DNA of 36,901 nt. Source: Phallusia fumigata. Its lineage: Eukaryota > Chordata > Ascidiacea > Phlebobranchia > Ascidiidae. The position numbers and the translations under genes are program-made. Positions 13,501-20,348 of the stretch are shown piece by piece. Below the pieces are notes generated by a model. The model had not been told where the DNA came from. It did no database searches and saw only the letters and a program-made list of their open reading frames with translations. The first letter of the stretch is position 1. Every line of letters starts with the position of its first letter. The stretch spans positions 1 to 36,901 of the forward strand of contig QXVZ01007042.1 in NCBI GenBank assembly GCA_008931825.1, in the 5' to 3' direction.

Positions 13501-16500
13501 GTCTGCATATGCCCAGCTTATCGAATATCAACGTTTTTTTAATTTTATTACTAATCATGTCAATGATGTATCAGGTTTTTTAATTTTATTACTATTTATC
13601 AACATCGAATGTGTGGAATTCGACAAAACTTAAGAGAACTTGGTGAACCGCGAAGCGTTTTTAAATTAACTTGTGGGCGATGGAGCAAAAATTTTGATGT
13701 TCATGTATACAGACAGCTACCGCATCATGCATAACTTCAAGTTTTCATATTCGTTACCCATACCCCCGTGTGGTTACTTGTGTGCGTACAGCGTATCTGG
13801 ACCCTTAACACATTTCAATGTAGTATCAAATATCAACGCTGGTTTTGAATGGTGTTACTTTATTGTGTGTTTTGCAGGAGTTCCAATGAGCACTCCACCA
13901 GGAAGCGATCGGAATTCCCCCATGTCAGCTCTGTCCGAGAGAATGAGTGACGTCAGAGTACCGTCGCCGGACGGAGGTAAGGTCCAGGATTGTAGTTTTG
14001 ATGCCTTTGTTAACTTTTTTCTCAAAAAATCTGTGCGTATTTTTGTAAGGTCAGTTAAACTCTCTTATTGGTTTTCAAAAACTGCTCAAAAATTACCAAT
14101 ACTGCTTTTCATAACTTCATCTTTCATAGCTTCTAAGGCTCATTTTCCTATGACCTTTTTTGAGAACTTGTCATAACACTTCAGGGTTGCACCCAAGATA
14201 GACGATGTACATAAAAATGCGTAAAATTATAACCGCGGAGAGCACTGATGGCGCAGCGTCTGGTGTTTCGAAAAACAAACGTTTGTTTCGTTTTTAAATG
14301 AAGTTTCACTATAACGTTTTGCATTGATGACGACAACAGCGACTCTCAGACAGTTATGTTTTTAATTTATTCGATCTATCGTTCCAGGTTCAAAAGTGCT
14401 TCCTATGCATTTAAGTCCATCGTCATCCGCGTCATCAGCCGACCTTCACGTCGCATTTCGTCATTTGAACTCACCCAATCGAGGAGCCTATTTGCATCCT
14501 GACCGCGCCAAGGAGCGTGTTCCTGTGTCGGACGGAGTCAAGTATTTAAAGTAAGACTACACAGCGTGTAAAGTATGAAGAATTGTAATAGCAAGTGTAA
14601 ATTTATGCTTCTTATTAATTGAAATATGTATTATGTATTCACTACATGCAAGCGTTCTAGCAGTTGTGTATTCAGTTAGCTGTTAAATGTGCTGTAACTT
14701 TTTCCAAAAGCTGTTAAAAGCAACCGGTATGTTTCGAGTTTTTTGTTAATATTTCGGGATAACCTCAGAATGCTGTTTGATTTTAATCTTTGTAAACATA
14801 CGCTCGCTAGTTACAGAACATTTTTGCTCATGTAAGCGTCGGTCTTAAAGTACATGATTACTGATAGAGTGTCGACACAGTAATAATAAGGCGTTCAGTA
14901 CTTTTAATTAAACACAAAGAATTACACTCTTTTCTACATGTGTCAAATGTAGACTGCAGCTCCGTATTAATCGCCCCGTTTTTTTAAACTATCGTTATTA
15001 TTAATCCACTCACTAAAATGTGTAAGAAATGTGTATATTTCACCGTCGGCGTCTTGTTAAAATCTCGTTCAAACAAAACATGACTTTTTCATCGTTTTAT
15101 TGTTACCCGTCTCCTCGTTTCTAAAGACCAAAGCTCGTATTTGTAATCTTTGCAAACATACGCCTAGCTTTACAAACAAGATTTACTAATGAAATGTCAA
15201 CTATGGTTATTAAACAGTCACCATCACTTCTAAACAAGTCACATGCAAGAATACAGATTTTTTATTCTGTTTAACTTCTAATTGTTTTGATGTTTTGCAG
15301 TCAACCGGAGTCAAACAGCGATGCGGAACTCCGCGAGTTGAGCGAGTATTACAACCAGCAAGATCCGAGTAGAGCGCCACCGCCTGGATTTGAGAACTTT
15401 CCCATGTCTACTCACTCGCCACTGGTAAAATCTAATTGGGTCGATTCTTTAAAGCTATAATGCCTAAAAAAATAGACCTTTTGAAGGGCACAGTTAGTTG
15501 TGATAAATATTGGCCTGTTGGTTGTTTTTTTTTAACTTTTACTAAATAGGTCAGCAGTTACTAAAAATGATGCACACATGCTGACAACAGCGATTGTTGA
15601 AACTGTTGTTTGCAATAGAATGTATTCACTACATACAAACTCTCTAGCAGTTTCAATTTTTTGTTAAGCTACTCTTAAGTCTGTATCCTATGTTTCAAAG
15701 TTAAAACCTGTGTTTGCAGCCAGTCACAAAATCAGTTGAAGTCCTTTATGCAGGTGTGGCAATTACAAAATATCACCAAATAAATAGGGTCCTCATCAAT
15801 AATTACCGGTTAAGAATACACAACCTGTCATACCGCCTCAAAACATGAAGCTTCAAGCCGTTACACTACAATAAAACAACTTCTGTCCATAGACGGAGAG
15901 CGAATATGAGAATTGGAGGCAGAAGGCTTACCAGGCAATGAGAAATCAACCAGTTGCATCTGAAGTTCGGACTCCGACTGCGACATGGGCAGGACTTTAT
16001 TTCTCGAGGTCAATGCCGGATCGTGAGATGAAAAAGCTGATGGAAAAGGACAAGTATAGACAACAGCTTGCTACTACCTATGAGGTAGGTGTCACTAGGT
16101 GGCGTTGTTTGCATGCTTCAAGTTTAGGCCCAGGATGTGTTTCCCTGGGGCTGTACTAAAAGAGTAGAATTGAAAAATGGGACAAAATAGTTAAAAATGC
16201 TGTCATAGTTTTAAATTCGAATTGGTTGTGGCAACTATAAAAACCTCAAGCACAGTAAGGGACAGAATTAAGTAATGCTTGAAAAACAGTAATCCCTTAT
16301 TTTGCACACATTGGAATTCTGTTGAAAGATATGTTGCAAAATGATATTAAAACTTATTATATCGCATTGTAACACGAAAAACTAAAAAACGTTATTTTCC
16401 CATCAGGGCGGTGACGGTGCCCGTTACGAAGAAGGGGAAGCACCTGAGGTGAACCACCTGGCGATGAGCCAGAATGTTGCCGATTCCAGTCGCGGAGGTT

Positions 16501-19009
16501 CCAGACTTTCCTCGTGGCGTGAACGACAAAATCTCTCGCACAGTCTGCACTCGAAGGTCGGAGATCTCAGCGAGTCGATCCCGAAGAGAAGACAGCATTC
16601 AACGTGTAAGTTCAAATCGCATTGAAAAAGTTAAAGCTCATAGAGCAGGGGTGAGGACTATTTTTTAATCGGGACATATAGAAACAAAAAATGTTTTGAA
16701 GGACCTGACCAAAATTCTGAATAATATTAATTGTAGTTTTTCACCAAAAACCATTAAATAGCATTGTTTTGATAAGCTGGTAAGAGTATGTTATGGCTGA
16801 GCATTGAAAACGTGAGGTTGCTTTACAAAAAATGTCATTCGATAATCAAATTTTCCAAAACAATGGTAAACAAAATGTGAATCTAGTTCTATATTCGCTT
16901 AAACGGACCAGCACGAGCCAACAAAACTAGCCGACTTGTCTCTTAATAGAAGTAACAAATGGAAACATTAACTTATAAAACCGCAACATATGCTTGAAAG
17001 TGTGCTCTGTCGGATTGAATGTGATTAATTACACACACAGATATACTATCACAATAATACATGGTTGAGTGATGATGTTACCGTTTACCAATCACCATAA
17101 TGACGCAAAACGTATTTCTAGTGCTCTGCAGACCAGACTATTAAAAATGCAACCAGTTTATCAACGACCTAGCTCAAAAACTAAGTTGCTGATCCTTTTT
17201 CCTACAGTCGACCCCTATCCGAATGAGTACTTGAACCGGAATCTCCCTACTCCGCCCCATCCCAACGATGACCCCAGTCCCCCGCCCCAGTATCGGGAGC
17301 CCGAAGTCACGGGTAGACCCACAACCGGTGAACCCCCGCTGGGGCGTATGCAGAACCCTGTAATCAAGAACCAGCCGTTGGAAGCAGCCTTGTCTCTGCT
17401 CACAGATAATCACTTGGGTGGACCGAATTCTGTTGATCTGCACGAACTGCTAAAGCACCTGAACTTGGAGAAATACAGCGAGGTGTTCGCGAATCAAGAG
17501 GTACTGTTGTGTTGTGAAACTGGTTTATGTTATGTGTTTGCCTAAGGCATTGAGGAAGCTTAGTTGAAAGCGTAACTGCCTGAAAGCTTGTATGTGATAA
17601 ATACATTGTAATGCAAACCTTTCAACAATCGCTGTTGTCATCATCAGGCTTTCTCGGGCATTTATGTTGGTATCTTCAAAAGATAATCTTCAAATCCGTG
17701 TCTCGTGTTCGTGAAATAAATTTTTAATTTTACCAGAAAGAATATTCGTAGATTAGGCTTTATTCTAGTCCGTCCGCCAATTATCCCTGTTCGATGCGTG
17801 ATAGTTACATGATACGTTGTGGGTTGGACTGCGCGAAATATCAGTCGTTTGCCTTGTTCGTGTCAGAAAAAAATGAATCCCAAACCTCTAAATCACTTTC
17901 CTGATAGCAGCAAACGCTTTATACAACATGTTGGCGTTAAGTATTGGATGTTTTTTCACGTTTTGGAGGGGAAACGGGGCCCAAAATAATGATTTGTACT
18001 GTTTCGCCGCTGCTAGAGTGCATGTTGCTTTTATCTTGGCTTTTAAACCGCTGTGTAGCTTTTTGGTCTAATTTTATCTCAATTCAAATGTGGTTTGGAG
18101 GAAAATTTTAAAGGCATATATACAACATGGCAACATCGAAAAACTGTATGTGTGCTTTGAAACATGGGCTGTTATGTGTTGTTCATTAATGATTTCTACT
18201 TCTACGTGATAGGTTGATCTACAAACGTTTCTCACACTCAACGAATCCGACCTCACTGAGTTGGGAATTACGGTGTTCGGACCAAGGAAGAAGATTTTGC
18301 TTGCCATTGAAGGTGAATTTTTATCATGTTTATTAGGCGTTTTCACTTTCAAAACATATTCAGCCCGGAATTTGCAACTTAAAGTGATCTCCCGCGGAAT
18401 TAGAACAAAGCGCTAAGTATACTACTATGTTCTTTACTCAAGTTAACAGAGAGTAAAAATTAAAAATATTGCGCGTTTGGCGCCTTTGACCTTCATGGGG
18501 CCTTCTCGGGTTGTTTCTAACTGGATTCAGAAGTCCAAAGCTTTTCCCTGATTTAAGGTCCAACACATGAAGTTGCTCTGTTAGTTTCTATCCAATTTAG
18601 ATCTGCCCTCAAAAGCAGCCAAGACCAAAATGGAAACCTTTTAATATCTGACTGGATTATGATAAAACAGCAAGGCTTACTGTATATTTTAGTTTTCGGG
18701 GTTGAAGGGCTTTTTTTCTCCTGACCGTCGGACCTTCTTTAACCGGAATGAGAAACATAACGTTTTTACCCAATTTTTGATATGAATGCCAAGGCCACTG
18801 ATGCAGGTTTCCAGTTTTGAAACGTGTGGTTTGCAGTGATGTTACCGTATTTTTTAGGTGACAAAGTCAATTACCAAAATCTTTTGTTTTTAATAGAACT
18901 AAAGAAAAACCGCAATGTGCTGTACAGCAACGCTCTGAACGCTGCCCCTGGGGCGCCACCCCTCGGCAGAAACCAAACCCTTCACTCGCAGCNTCTCCTA
19001 ACATGTTAA
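4492..19009 (+). CDS. Bicc1: Bicaudal-C (BicC) RNA-binding protein, 5'-incomplete, multi-exon
   Basis: Join of exons 4492-4533, 5273-5377 (or its copy 6048-6152), 9308-9403, 9612-9755, 9898-9940, 11518-11688, 12304-12615, 13355-13436, 13878-13976, 14388-14550, 15301-15424, 15893-16084, 16407-16605, 17208-17500, 18213-18312 and 18897-19009. That is about 2.26 kb of coding, roughly 755 residues; human BICC1 is about 970. All visible introns are GT-AG, and exon phases agree at every junction except 9940/11518. Family knowledge: BicC proteins bind mRNAs through KH domains, repress translation or recruit CCR4-NOT, and form cytoplasmic polymers through the SAM domain. Seen here: the last KH domain (M-L-G-R-N-A..Q-R-T-G-A-Q), L-D-V-F-I-S-I-K, a Q/S/P-rich linker, E-V-R-T-P-T-A-T-W and a SAM domain. 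The N-terminal KH/KH-like domains are absent and the extreme C-terminus is broken by an N. Confidence 0.95.
4534..5272 (+). other. BicC intron
   Basis: The intron has a canonical donor and ends TCATACAG, with a weak pyrimidine tract. It contains a perfect CRE-type palindrome TGACGTCA at 4696-4703. From 4883 onward it belongs to the exactly duplicated 774-bp segment. Open frames inside it (4510-4692, 4757-5008) have no support. Confidence 0.7.
4883..5656 (+). repeat. First copy of an exact 774-bp direct duplication
   Basis: Identical, as far as I can read, to 5658-6431 with an offset of 775. The two copies are separated only by the N at 5657. The segment includes a whole BicC exon with its flanking intron. 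Copy 1 is continuous with the upstream exon at 4492; copy 2 is continuous with the downstream intron. This is what two unmerged overlapping contigs would look like. Confidence 0.95.
5273..5377 (+). CDS. Bicc1: BicC exon: first half of the last KH domain (copy 1)
   Basis: 105 bp, 35 codons, phase 0 both ends, donor CAG|GTAACT. It encodes L-H-V-T-S-Q-M-E-V-A-P-Q-Q-H-S-Y, then M-L-G-R-N-A-A-N-V-K-Y, then I-M-Q-R-T-G-A-Q. It aligns with human BICC1 from S-T-Q-L-D-I-A to H-I-M-Q-R-T-G-A-Q. The GXXG loop reads G-R-N-A here, where human has G-R-N-G. The ATG at 5291 is internal methionine by alignment, though an alternative start there cannot be excluded. Confidence 0.93.
5657..5657. other. Assembly join (single N)
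   Basis: This N sits exactly between the two identical 774-bp copies, so it is probably an unresolved contig overlap and not missing sequence. Confidence 0.85.
5658..6431 (+). repeat. Second copy of the exact 774-bp duplication
   Basis: It begins GGGGGTTTTTATGCG immediately after the N and ends TAATCGTAGCTTTTAG, the same borders as copy 1. After 6431 the sequence is unique intron. No base difference was noticed, which argues against an old biological duplication. Confidence 0.95.
6048..6152 (+). CDS. Bicc1: BicC KH exon (duplicate copy 2)
   Basis: Same 35 codons and splice sites as 5273-5377. If both copies were spliced, the KH strand-helix unit would be repeated before I-K-F-P-D-P, which no BicC protein shows. 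Only one copy should be counted. This is the copy contiguous with the downstream gene. Confidence 0.8.
6153..9307 (+). other. Large BicC intron (about 3.15 kb)
   Basis: No coding sequence supported. Small perfect hairpins occur at 8361-8380 (CGCTGGT, 6-nt loop) and 9153-9171 (AGTATTGA, 3-nt loop). A cryptic AG...GT pair at 6594/6636 brackets a short stretch, but KH continuity demands direct joining of A-Q to I-K-F-P-D-P. An open frame at 8855-9154 (99 codons) has no recognisable protein features. Enhancers could lie here but nothing diagnostic is visible. Confidence 0.6.
9308..9403 (+). CDS. Bicc1: BicC exon: second half of the last KH domain
   Basis: 96 bp, phase 0 both ends, acceptor TTTTTGTAACAG, donor ATG|GTGAGT. 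It encodes I-K-F-P-D-P-N-A-L-P-K-K-S-T-I-F, then V-S-G-P-V-E-S-V-V-M-A-R-Q-R-L-M. This matches human I-H-F-P-D-P...K-K-S-T-V-Y-L-Q-G-T-I-E-S-V. It completes the beta-alpha end of the KH fold. Confidence 0.95.
9612..9755 (+). CDS. Bicc1: BicC exon: G-C-L-P-L-V-L-M-F-D-M segment
   Basis: 144 bp, 48 codons, phase 0 both ends, acceptor AAAATACAG, donor AAG|GTGAGA. It opens G-C-L-P-L-V-L-M-F-D-M-K, almost identical to human, has an acidic/serine-rich insert, then reads L-D-V-F-I-S-I-K-L-K-P-K-Q-P-S-K, again almost identical to human. Confidence 0.95.
9898..9940 (+). CDS. Bicc1: BicC exon: probable start of the segment after K-P-K-Q-P-S-K
   Basis: 43 bp, enters in phase 0, leaves in phase 1, acceptor TTTTTTTTGCAG, donor ATG|GTAAAA. 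It encodes I-S-I-L-C-S-N-G-C-N-H-A-N-N, alignable with human S-V-I-V-K-S-V-E-R-N-A-L-N-M (matches at I, S, N and N). The expected Y-E-A-R helix should follow in the next exon, which I cannot find. Confidence 0.6.
10751..11050 (+). repeat. Two-copy tandem repeat, period about 152 bp
   Basis: Copies start at 10751 and 10903 (TGGGAGT.TGCTGATGTTAA), share GCTAATTT..CAGCAAAG and end with GTAC.GTGGCTCTAA or GTACAATGGCTCTAA. The copies are diverged, so the duplication is not recent. Confidence 0.75.
11465..11465. other. Assembly join (single N)
   Basis: This N lies 53 bp upstream of the exon at 11518, in the intron where a BicC exon is missing by phase and homology. Confidence 0.75.
11518..11688 (+). 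CDS. Bicc1: BicC exon: Ala/Gln/Ser-rich linker
   Basis: 171 bp, 57 codons, phase 0 both ends, acceptor CACTTGCATTCAG, donor CTGCAG|GTAACA. It encodes A-T-V-A-A-I-H-A-Q-Q-Q-H-N-M, then alanine-, serine- and glutamine-rich sequence ending S-L-L-Q. Low-complexity linkers of this kind follow the KH region in BicC. There is no alignable human motif, so the evidence is splice sites, phase and composition. Confidence 0.8.
11689..12303 (+). other. BicC intron with diverged repeats
   Basis: A segment containing TTCTGGGTTTTGTG and GATTCGGAAAAT occurs at about 11720 and again at about 11869. A third related stretch runs about 12050-12185 (TATATATGAC..ATTCCATTTTAACCGCCC..GCGCCCCC). The last one runs into a hAT-like terminus at 12222. 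Confidence 0.65.
12100..12222 (-). mobile_element. Possible truncated hAT-like element end
   Basis: Read on the - strand the sequence begins CAGCGGTTCCCCAACGTGGG at 12222, similar in style to hAT-type termini (CAG.GGTTC.CAA). It runs into GC-rich then C-rich DNA. I did not find a matching second terminus or an 8-bp target duplication (flank is GTGTAACC). Confidence 0.4.
12304..12615 (+). CDS. Bicc1: BicC exon: large polar linker
   Basis: 312 bp, 104 codons, phase 0 both ends, acceptor CTCAAACAG, donor ATG|GTAAGT. It starts V-T-K-H-F-I-E-S-N-A-R-V-A-R-Q-Q-Q-H and is rich in Q, N, S, G and basic residues, predicted disordered. It contains R-H-S-M-G-T-L-P-L-N-K-R. The higher GC than the flanking introns supports coding. 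Confidence 0.88.
12616..13354 (+). other. BicC intron
   Basis: AT-rich. A perfect TGACGTCA lies at 12733-12740. No other structure was recognised. Confidence 0.65.
13355..13436 (+). CDS. Bicc1: BicC exon: linker
   Basis: 82 bp, phase 0 to phase 1, acceptor TTGATTTTGCAG, donor CGAA|GTAAGT. It encodes P-Q-G-Q-R-H-S-L-A-E-G-M-E-I-V-N-K-V-Y-L, then Q-M-P-N-G-S-R. The phase fits the next exon. Confidence 0.85.
13437..13877 (+). other. BicC intron
   Basis: It holds a short direct repeat, TTTTAATTTTATTACTA, at about 13536 and 13579. It ends in the acceptor TGTGTTTTGCAG. The open frame running through it from 13673 is intronic until the exon. Confidence 0.65.
13878..13976 (+). CDS. Bicc1: BicC exon: Ser/Pro-rich linker
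   Basis: 99 bp, phase 1 to phase 1, acceptor TTTTGCAG, donor GGAG|GTAAGG. It encodes V-P-M-S-T-P-P-G-S-D-R-N-S-P-M-S, then A-L-S-E-R-M-S-D-V-R-V-P-S-P-D-G, which contains several S/T-P dipeptides of the kind that can be phosphorylated. A TGACGTCA palindrome lies inside the coding sequence at 13948-13955. Confidence 0.88.
13977..14387 (+). other. BicC intron
   Basis: AT-rich intron. Near 14320-14350 it carries GATGACGACAACAGCGA, related to the short dispersed repeat at 15580 and 17630. Confidence 0.6.
14388..14550 (+). CDS. Bicc1: BicC exon: Ser-rich linker
   Basis: 163 bp, phase 1 to phase 2, acceptor ATCGTTCCAG, donor TTAAA|GTAAGA. It encodes G-S-K-V-L-P-M-H-L-S-P-S-S-S-A-S-S-A-D-L, then H-V-A-F-R-H-L-N-S-P-N-R-G-A-Y-L, ending D-G-V-K-Y-L. 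Confidence 0.87.
14551..15300 (+). other. BicC intron with dispersed repeat pieces
   Basis: ATGTATTCACTACATGCAAG (about 14633) recurs with few changes at about 15620 in the next intron, each followed by CTAGCAGTT. TTTG.AAACATACGC occurs at about 14790 and 15149. No RNA gene was recognised. Confidence 0.6.
15301..15424 (+). CDS. Bicc1: BicC exon: acidic/proline linker
   Basis: 124 bp, phase 2 to phase 0, acceptor GATGTTTTGCAG, donor CTG|GTAAAA. It encodes Q-P-E-S-N-S-D-A-E-L-R-E-L-S-E-Y, then Y-N-Q-Q-D-P-S-R-A-P-P-P-G-F, ending T-H-S-P-L. Confidence 0.88.
15425..15892 (+). other. BicC intron with dispersed repeat
   Basis: About 15575-15650 contains CTGACAACAGCGATTGTTGAA followed by TTTGCAATAGAATGTATTC. 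An inverted relative lies at 17595-17650. The acceptor is TTCTGTCCATAG. Confidence 0.6.
15893..16084 (+). CDS. Bicc1: BicC exon: conserved E-V-R-T-P-T block
   Basis: 192 bp, 64 codons, phase 0 both ends, acceptor GTCCATAG, donor GAG|GTAGGT. It encodes Y-E-N-W-R-Q-K-A-Y-Q-A-M, P-V-A-S-E-V-R-T-P-T-A-T-W-A-G-L and F-S-R-S-M-P, ending T-T-Y-E. Human has the same order: Y-E-Q-K-K-L, E-V-R-T-P-T-N-T-W-S-G-L, F-S-K-S-M-P, T-T-Y-E. This is the best-conserved stretch between the KH and SAM regions. Confidence 0.96.
16085..16406 (+). other. BicC intron
   Basis: 322 bp, AT-rich, nothing recognised. It ends in the acceptor TTTTCCCATCAG. Confidence 0.6.
16407..16605 (+). CDS. Bicc1: BicC exon: charged Ser/Arg-rich linker
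   Basis: 199 bp, phase 0 to phase 1, acceptor TTCCCATCAG, donor ACGT|GTAAGT. It encodes G-G-D-G-A-R-Y-E-E-G-E, V-A-D-S-S-R-G-G-S-R-L-S-S-W-R-E-R and K-R-R-Q-H-S-T. The last part resembles human S-P-K-R-K-Q-N-K-S-T before the SAM domain. Confidence 0.92.
16606..17207 (+). other. BicC intron
   Basis: 602 bp. I see no repeat or RNA gene in it. The open frame beginning at 17069 is intronic until 17208. Confidence 0.6.
17208..17500 (+). CDS. Bicc1: BicC exon: Pro-rich linker and first half of the SAM domain
   Basis: 293 bp, phase 1 to phase 0, acceptor TTTTTCCTACAG, donor GAG|GTACTG. A proline-rich stretch (L-P-T-P-P-H-P-N-D-D-P-S-P-P-P-Q-Y) leads into the SAM domain: V-D-L-H-E-L-L-K-H-L-N-L-E-K-Y, then S-E-V-F-A-N-Q-E. 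Human reads D-L-P-E-L-F-S-K-L-G-L-G-K-Y-T-D-V-F-Q-Q-Q-E. Confidence 0.96.
17501..18212 (+). other. BicC intron inside the SAM domain
   Basis: The intron splits the SAM domain between Q-E and V-D-L-Q. An inverted copy of the ACAACAGCGATTGTTGAA repeat lies at about 17595-17650. Otherwise nothing was recognised. Confidence 0.65.
18213..18312 (+). CDS. Bicc1: BicC exon: second half of the SAM domain
   Basis: 100 bp, phase 0 to phase 1, acceptor CTACGTGATAG, donor GAAG|GTGAAT. It encodes V-D-L-Q-T-F-L-T-L-N-E-S-D-L, then T-E-L-G-I-T-V-F-G-P-R-K-K-I-L-L-A-I-E. Human has I-D-L-Q-T-F-L-T-L, E-L-G-I-T-T-F-G-A-R-R-K-M-L-L-A-I. Known role of the family: head-to-tail SAM polymers concentrate the protein and its mRNAs in cytoplasmic foci. 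Confidence 0.97.
18313..18896 (+). other. BicC intron
   Basis: 584 bp between the SAM exon and the last visible exon. No repeat was recognised. Acceptor TTTTGTTTTTAATAG. Confidence 0.65.
18897..19009 (+). CDS. Bicc1: BicC last visible exon, C-terminus uncertain
   Basis: It enters in phase 1 and encodes E-L-K-K-N-R-N-V-L-Y-S-N-A-L-N-A, A-P-G-A-P-P-L-G-R-N-Q-T and L-H-S-Q, matching human E-L-N-K-N-R-R-K-L-F then a G/R-rich tail with Y-H-S-D. After the N at 18993 the frame ends at TAA 19007-19009. The sequence after the N is repetitive, so the true C-terminus is probably lost in the gap. Confidence 0.85.
18993..18993. other. Assembly join (single N) in the last BicC exon
   Basis: The N falls within a coding codon. 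The DNA on its right belongs to a two-copy repeat, so the reading frame across it is not reliable. Confidence 0.8.
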
Positions 19010-19199
19010 AAGCCTCACACTTACATATGACCACCTAATGAGGTCTTTATGCACCCAAGGGGTAAAACTGACGTGGAATTGATTATTAGATATAGCCGTA
19101 AACCTAAAGGCACTAAGTTCTTCCTCCTTCTCATAACATGTTGAAAGCCTCATAGTCACATAGGTAACCCAAATGGGATCTTTTATGCCGCTAGGGTGC
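18994..19199 (+). repeat. Small fragment with two diverged copies of an about 70-bp unit
   Basis: Copy 1 starts at about 18994 (TCTCCTAACATGTTAAAAGC) and copy 2 at about 19128 (TTCTCATAACATGTTGAAAG). Both continue GCCTCA..CACAT..GACC/AACC..ATG.G.TCTTT.ATGC. The fragment is bounded by Ns on both sides, so its placement in this scaffold is uncertain. Confidence 0.7.
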
Positions 19200-19200
19200 N
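19200..19200. other. Assembly join (single N)
   Basis: Right border of the small repeat fragment. Confidence 0.8.
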
Positions 19201-19640
19201 CGAAATACAGTTTGTTGTAAAGGTACGTCAGACTATTAAATCGTCTTACAAATGGTTTTGTTTCGTGTATATTAAAATGGTTTCGTTGCCAAATGTATTT
19301 ACCTGGACTTTAGTTTGCTGAATTATAGCCAACTGCGAGTTTCAAGGCAAATTTCGTTTTTGAACACATTAAATTGAAACACATAAAATTGGATAGACAT
19401 TAAATATCCAAACTATTTATTAGATGTGAAGGTCCGCAATCCGCTGTTAACGCGTAAAAGTTGTTTATAAACCGAAATGCATGATAAAAACGTGAATGGC
19501 GGCCAAACGATTTTTGTTTTAACACTTGCTGTTCCTACCCTGCAAAAAAACTCCAGCTTCTGGCAAGCACTGTGGTGCCACAAGCGTTTCGAGCATCAAG
19601 TTTTTCAGCGCTTTGCCTCCCGCAACAAATTAACCTGCTG
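19201..19640. other. Intergenic stretch
   Basis: AT-rich, no coding or repeat structure recognised. BicC 3' UTR and a poly(A) signal could not be identified. Confidence 0.5.
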
Positions 19641-19644
19641 CAAC

Positions 19645-19858
19645 TCACCAATTGCAGCGATAAAGCACGCCATTGGACGGTTGCAGAGCGCTCCTGTGAC
19701 GTTTCGAAAGCCAGCGTCTTGATTGGTCGAAAAAAAGAAAAAAGAAGCCACGTAGCTTTGGCGAGGCGACGTGTCATTCTTCTTGTGCGGCTCGTGTGGA
19801 AGGTAGCGTTTGTGAAGGGGAACGACCGGATGACGACTTACCAGCGGAACTTATTCAG
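19645..19858 (+). promoter_or_regulatory. CCAAT-box promoter-like segment with possible first exon
   Basis: CpG-containing, GC-richer than its surroundings. It has CCAAT at 19648-19652, ATTGG (inverted CCAAT) at 19672-19676 and 19722-19726, and a half-CRE TGACGT at 19697-19702. Then come a pyrimidine run (CATTCTTCTT, about 19775) and GC-rich DNA ending TTATTCAG|GTAATTTC at 19858. Spaced CCAAT boxes followed by a 5' exon and donor are typical of a housekeeping-type promoter. It lies at the head of the cassette array. No initiation site can be proven from sequence. Confidence 0.4.
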
Positions 19859-20099
19859 GTAATTTCTTTGTTTATTAATGAATGTTTTCGGTGTCGGTTT
19901 AAAAGTAGACTGGGGTGCACACTGGTTTGCTTCTGAACCAATACCGGAATGTTATTTGTTGTTTTGTAAGTTTGTACAACTTTCGAAATACTGTTACTCG
20001 TGTGACTTCTGATCAATGGTTTACAACAATCTGCTGATTGCACCCCTGTCGCCTCGACATTTTGGCTGAAAAACATGGTCAAAGAAGAAAAATACTTCG

Positions 20100-20128
20100 G
20101 TGAAATTCCTTACGACAAGGAACTTCAC
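20100..20128 (+). other. Hairpin 1 (12-bp arms)
   Basis: GTGAAATTCCTT at 20100-20111 pairs with AAGGAACTTCAC at 20117-20128 with one mismatch and a 5-nt loop. Confidence 0.7.
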
Positions 20129-20202
20129 GACAAACAAAGAAAGCGTAAAAAAAATTATCTGGCATTTAATCAAACTTGTGTATCGTTTCCATTACATTTT
20201 AG

Positions 20203-20257
20203 CTCCAACATGCGAAGACAGGGTAACGTGCACTTATCCTGTCTTCGCATGTTGATA
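20203..20257 (+). other. Hairpin 2 (perfect 17-bp arms, extendable to 21)
   Basis: CAACATGCGAAGACAGG at 20206-20222 is the exact reverse complement of 20238-20254. As RNA the stem extends through a G.U pair and three A-U pairs, leaving a 7-nt loop. It is one of three hairpins within 250 bp and resembles a small-RNA precursor in size only. Confidence 0.75.
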
Positions 20258-20310
20258 TATTTGAACATTTTTAAACTAGATTACCTATCGCTTTGATTTC
20301 CCGGTACTGC

Positions 20311-20348
20311 CTCTGCTTTTTTTCGCAGGAAAAGAAACAGAAGCAGAG
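20311..20348 (+). other. Hairpin 3 (8-bp arms, imperfect extension)
   Basis: CTCTGCTT at 20311-20318 pairs with AAGCAGAG at 20341-20348. A T-rich inner part partly pairs with GAAACAG. A possible splice acceptor (TTTTTTCGCAG) lies inside the loop. Confidence 0.55.

Noticed and set aside
20075..20296. Open frame starting M-V-K-E-E-K-Y-F with a basic stretch
   Set aside because: The composition is explained by the two hairpins it spans, and no family match was recognised.
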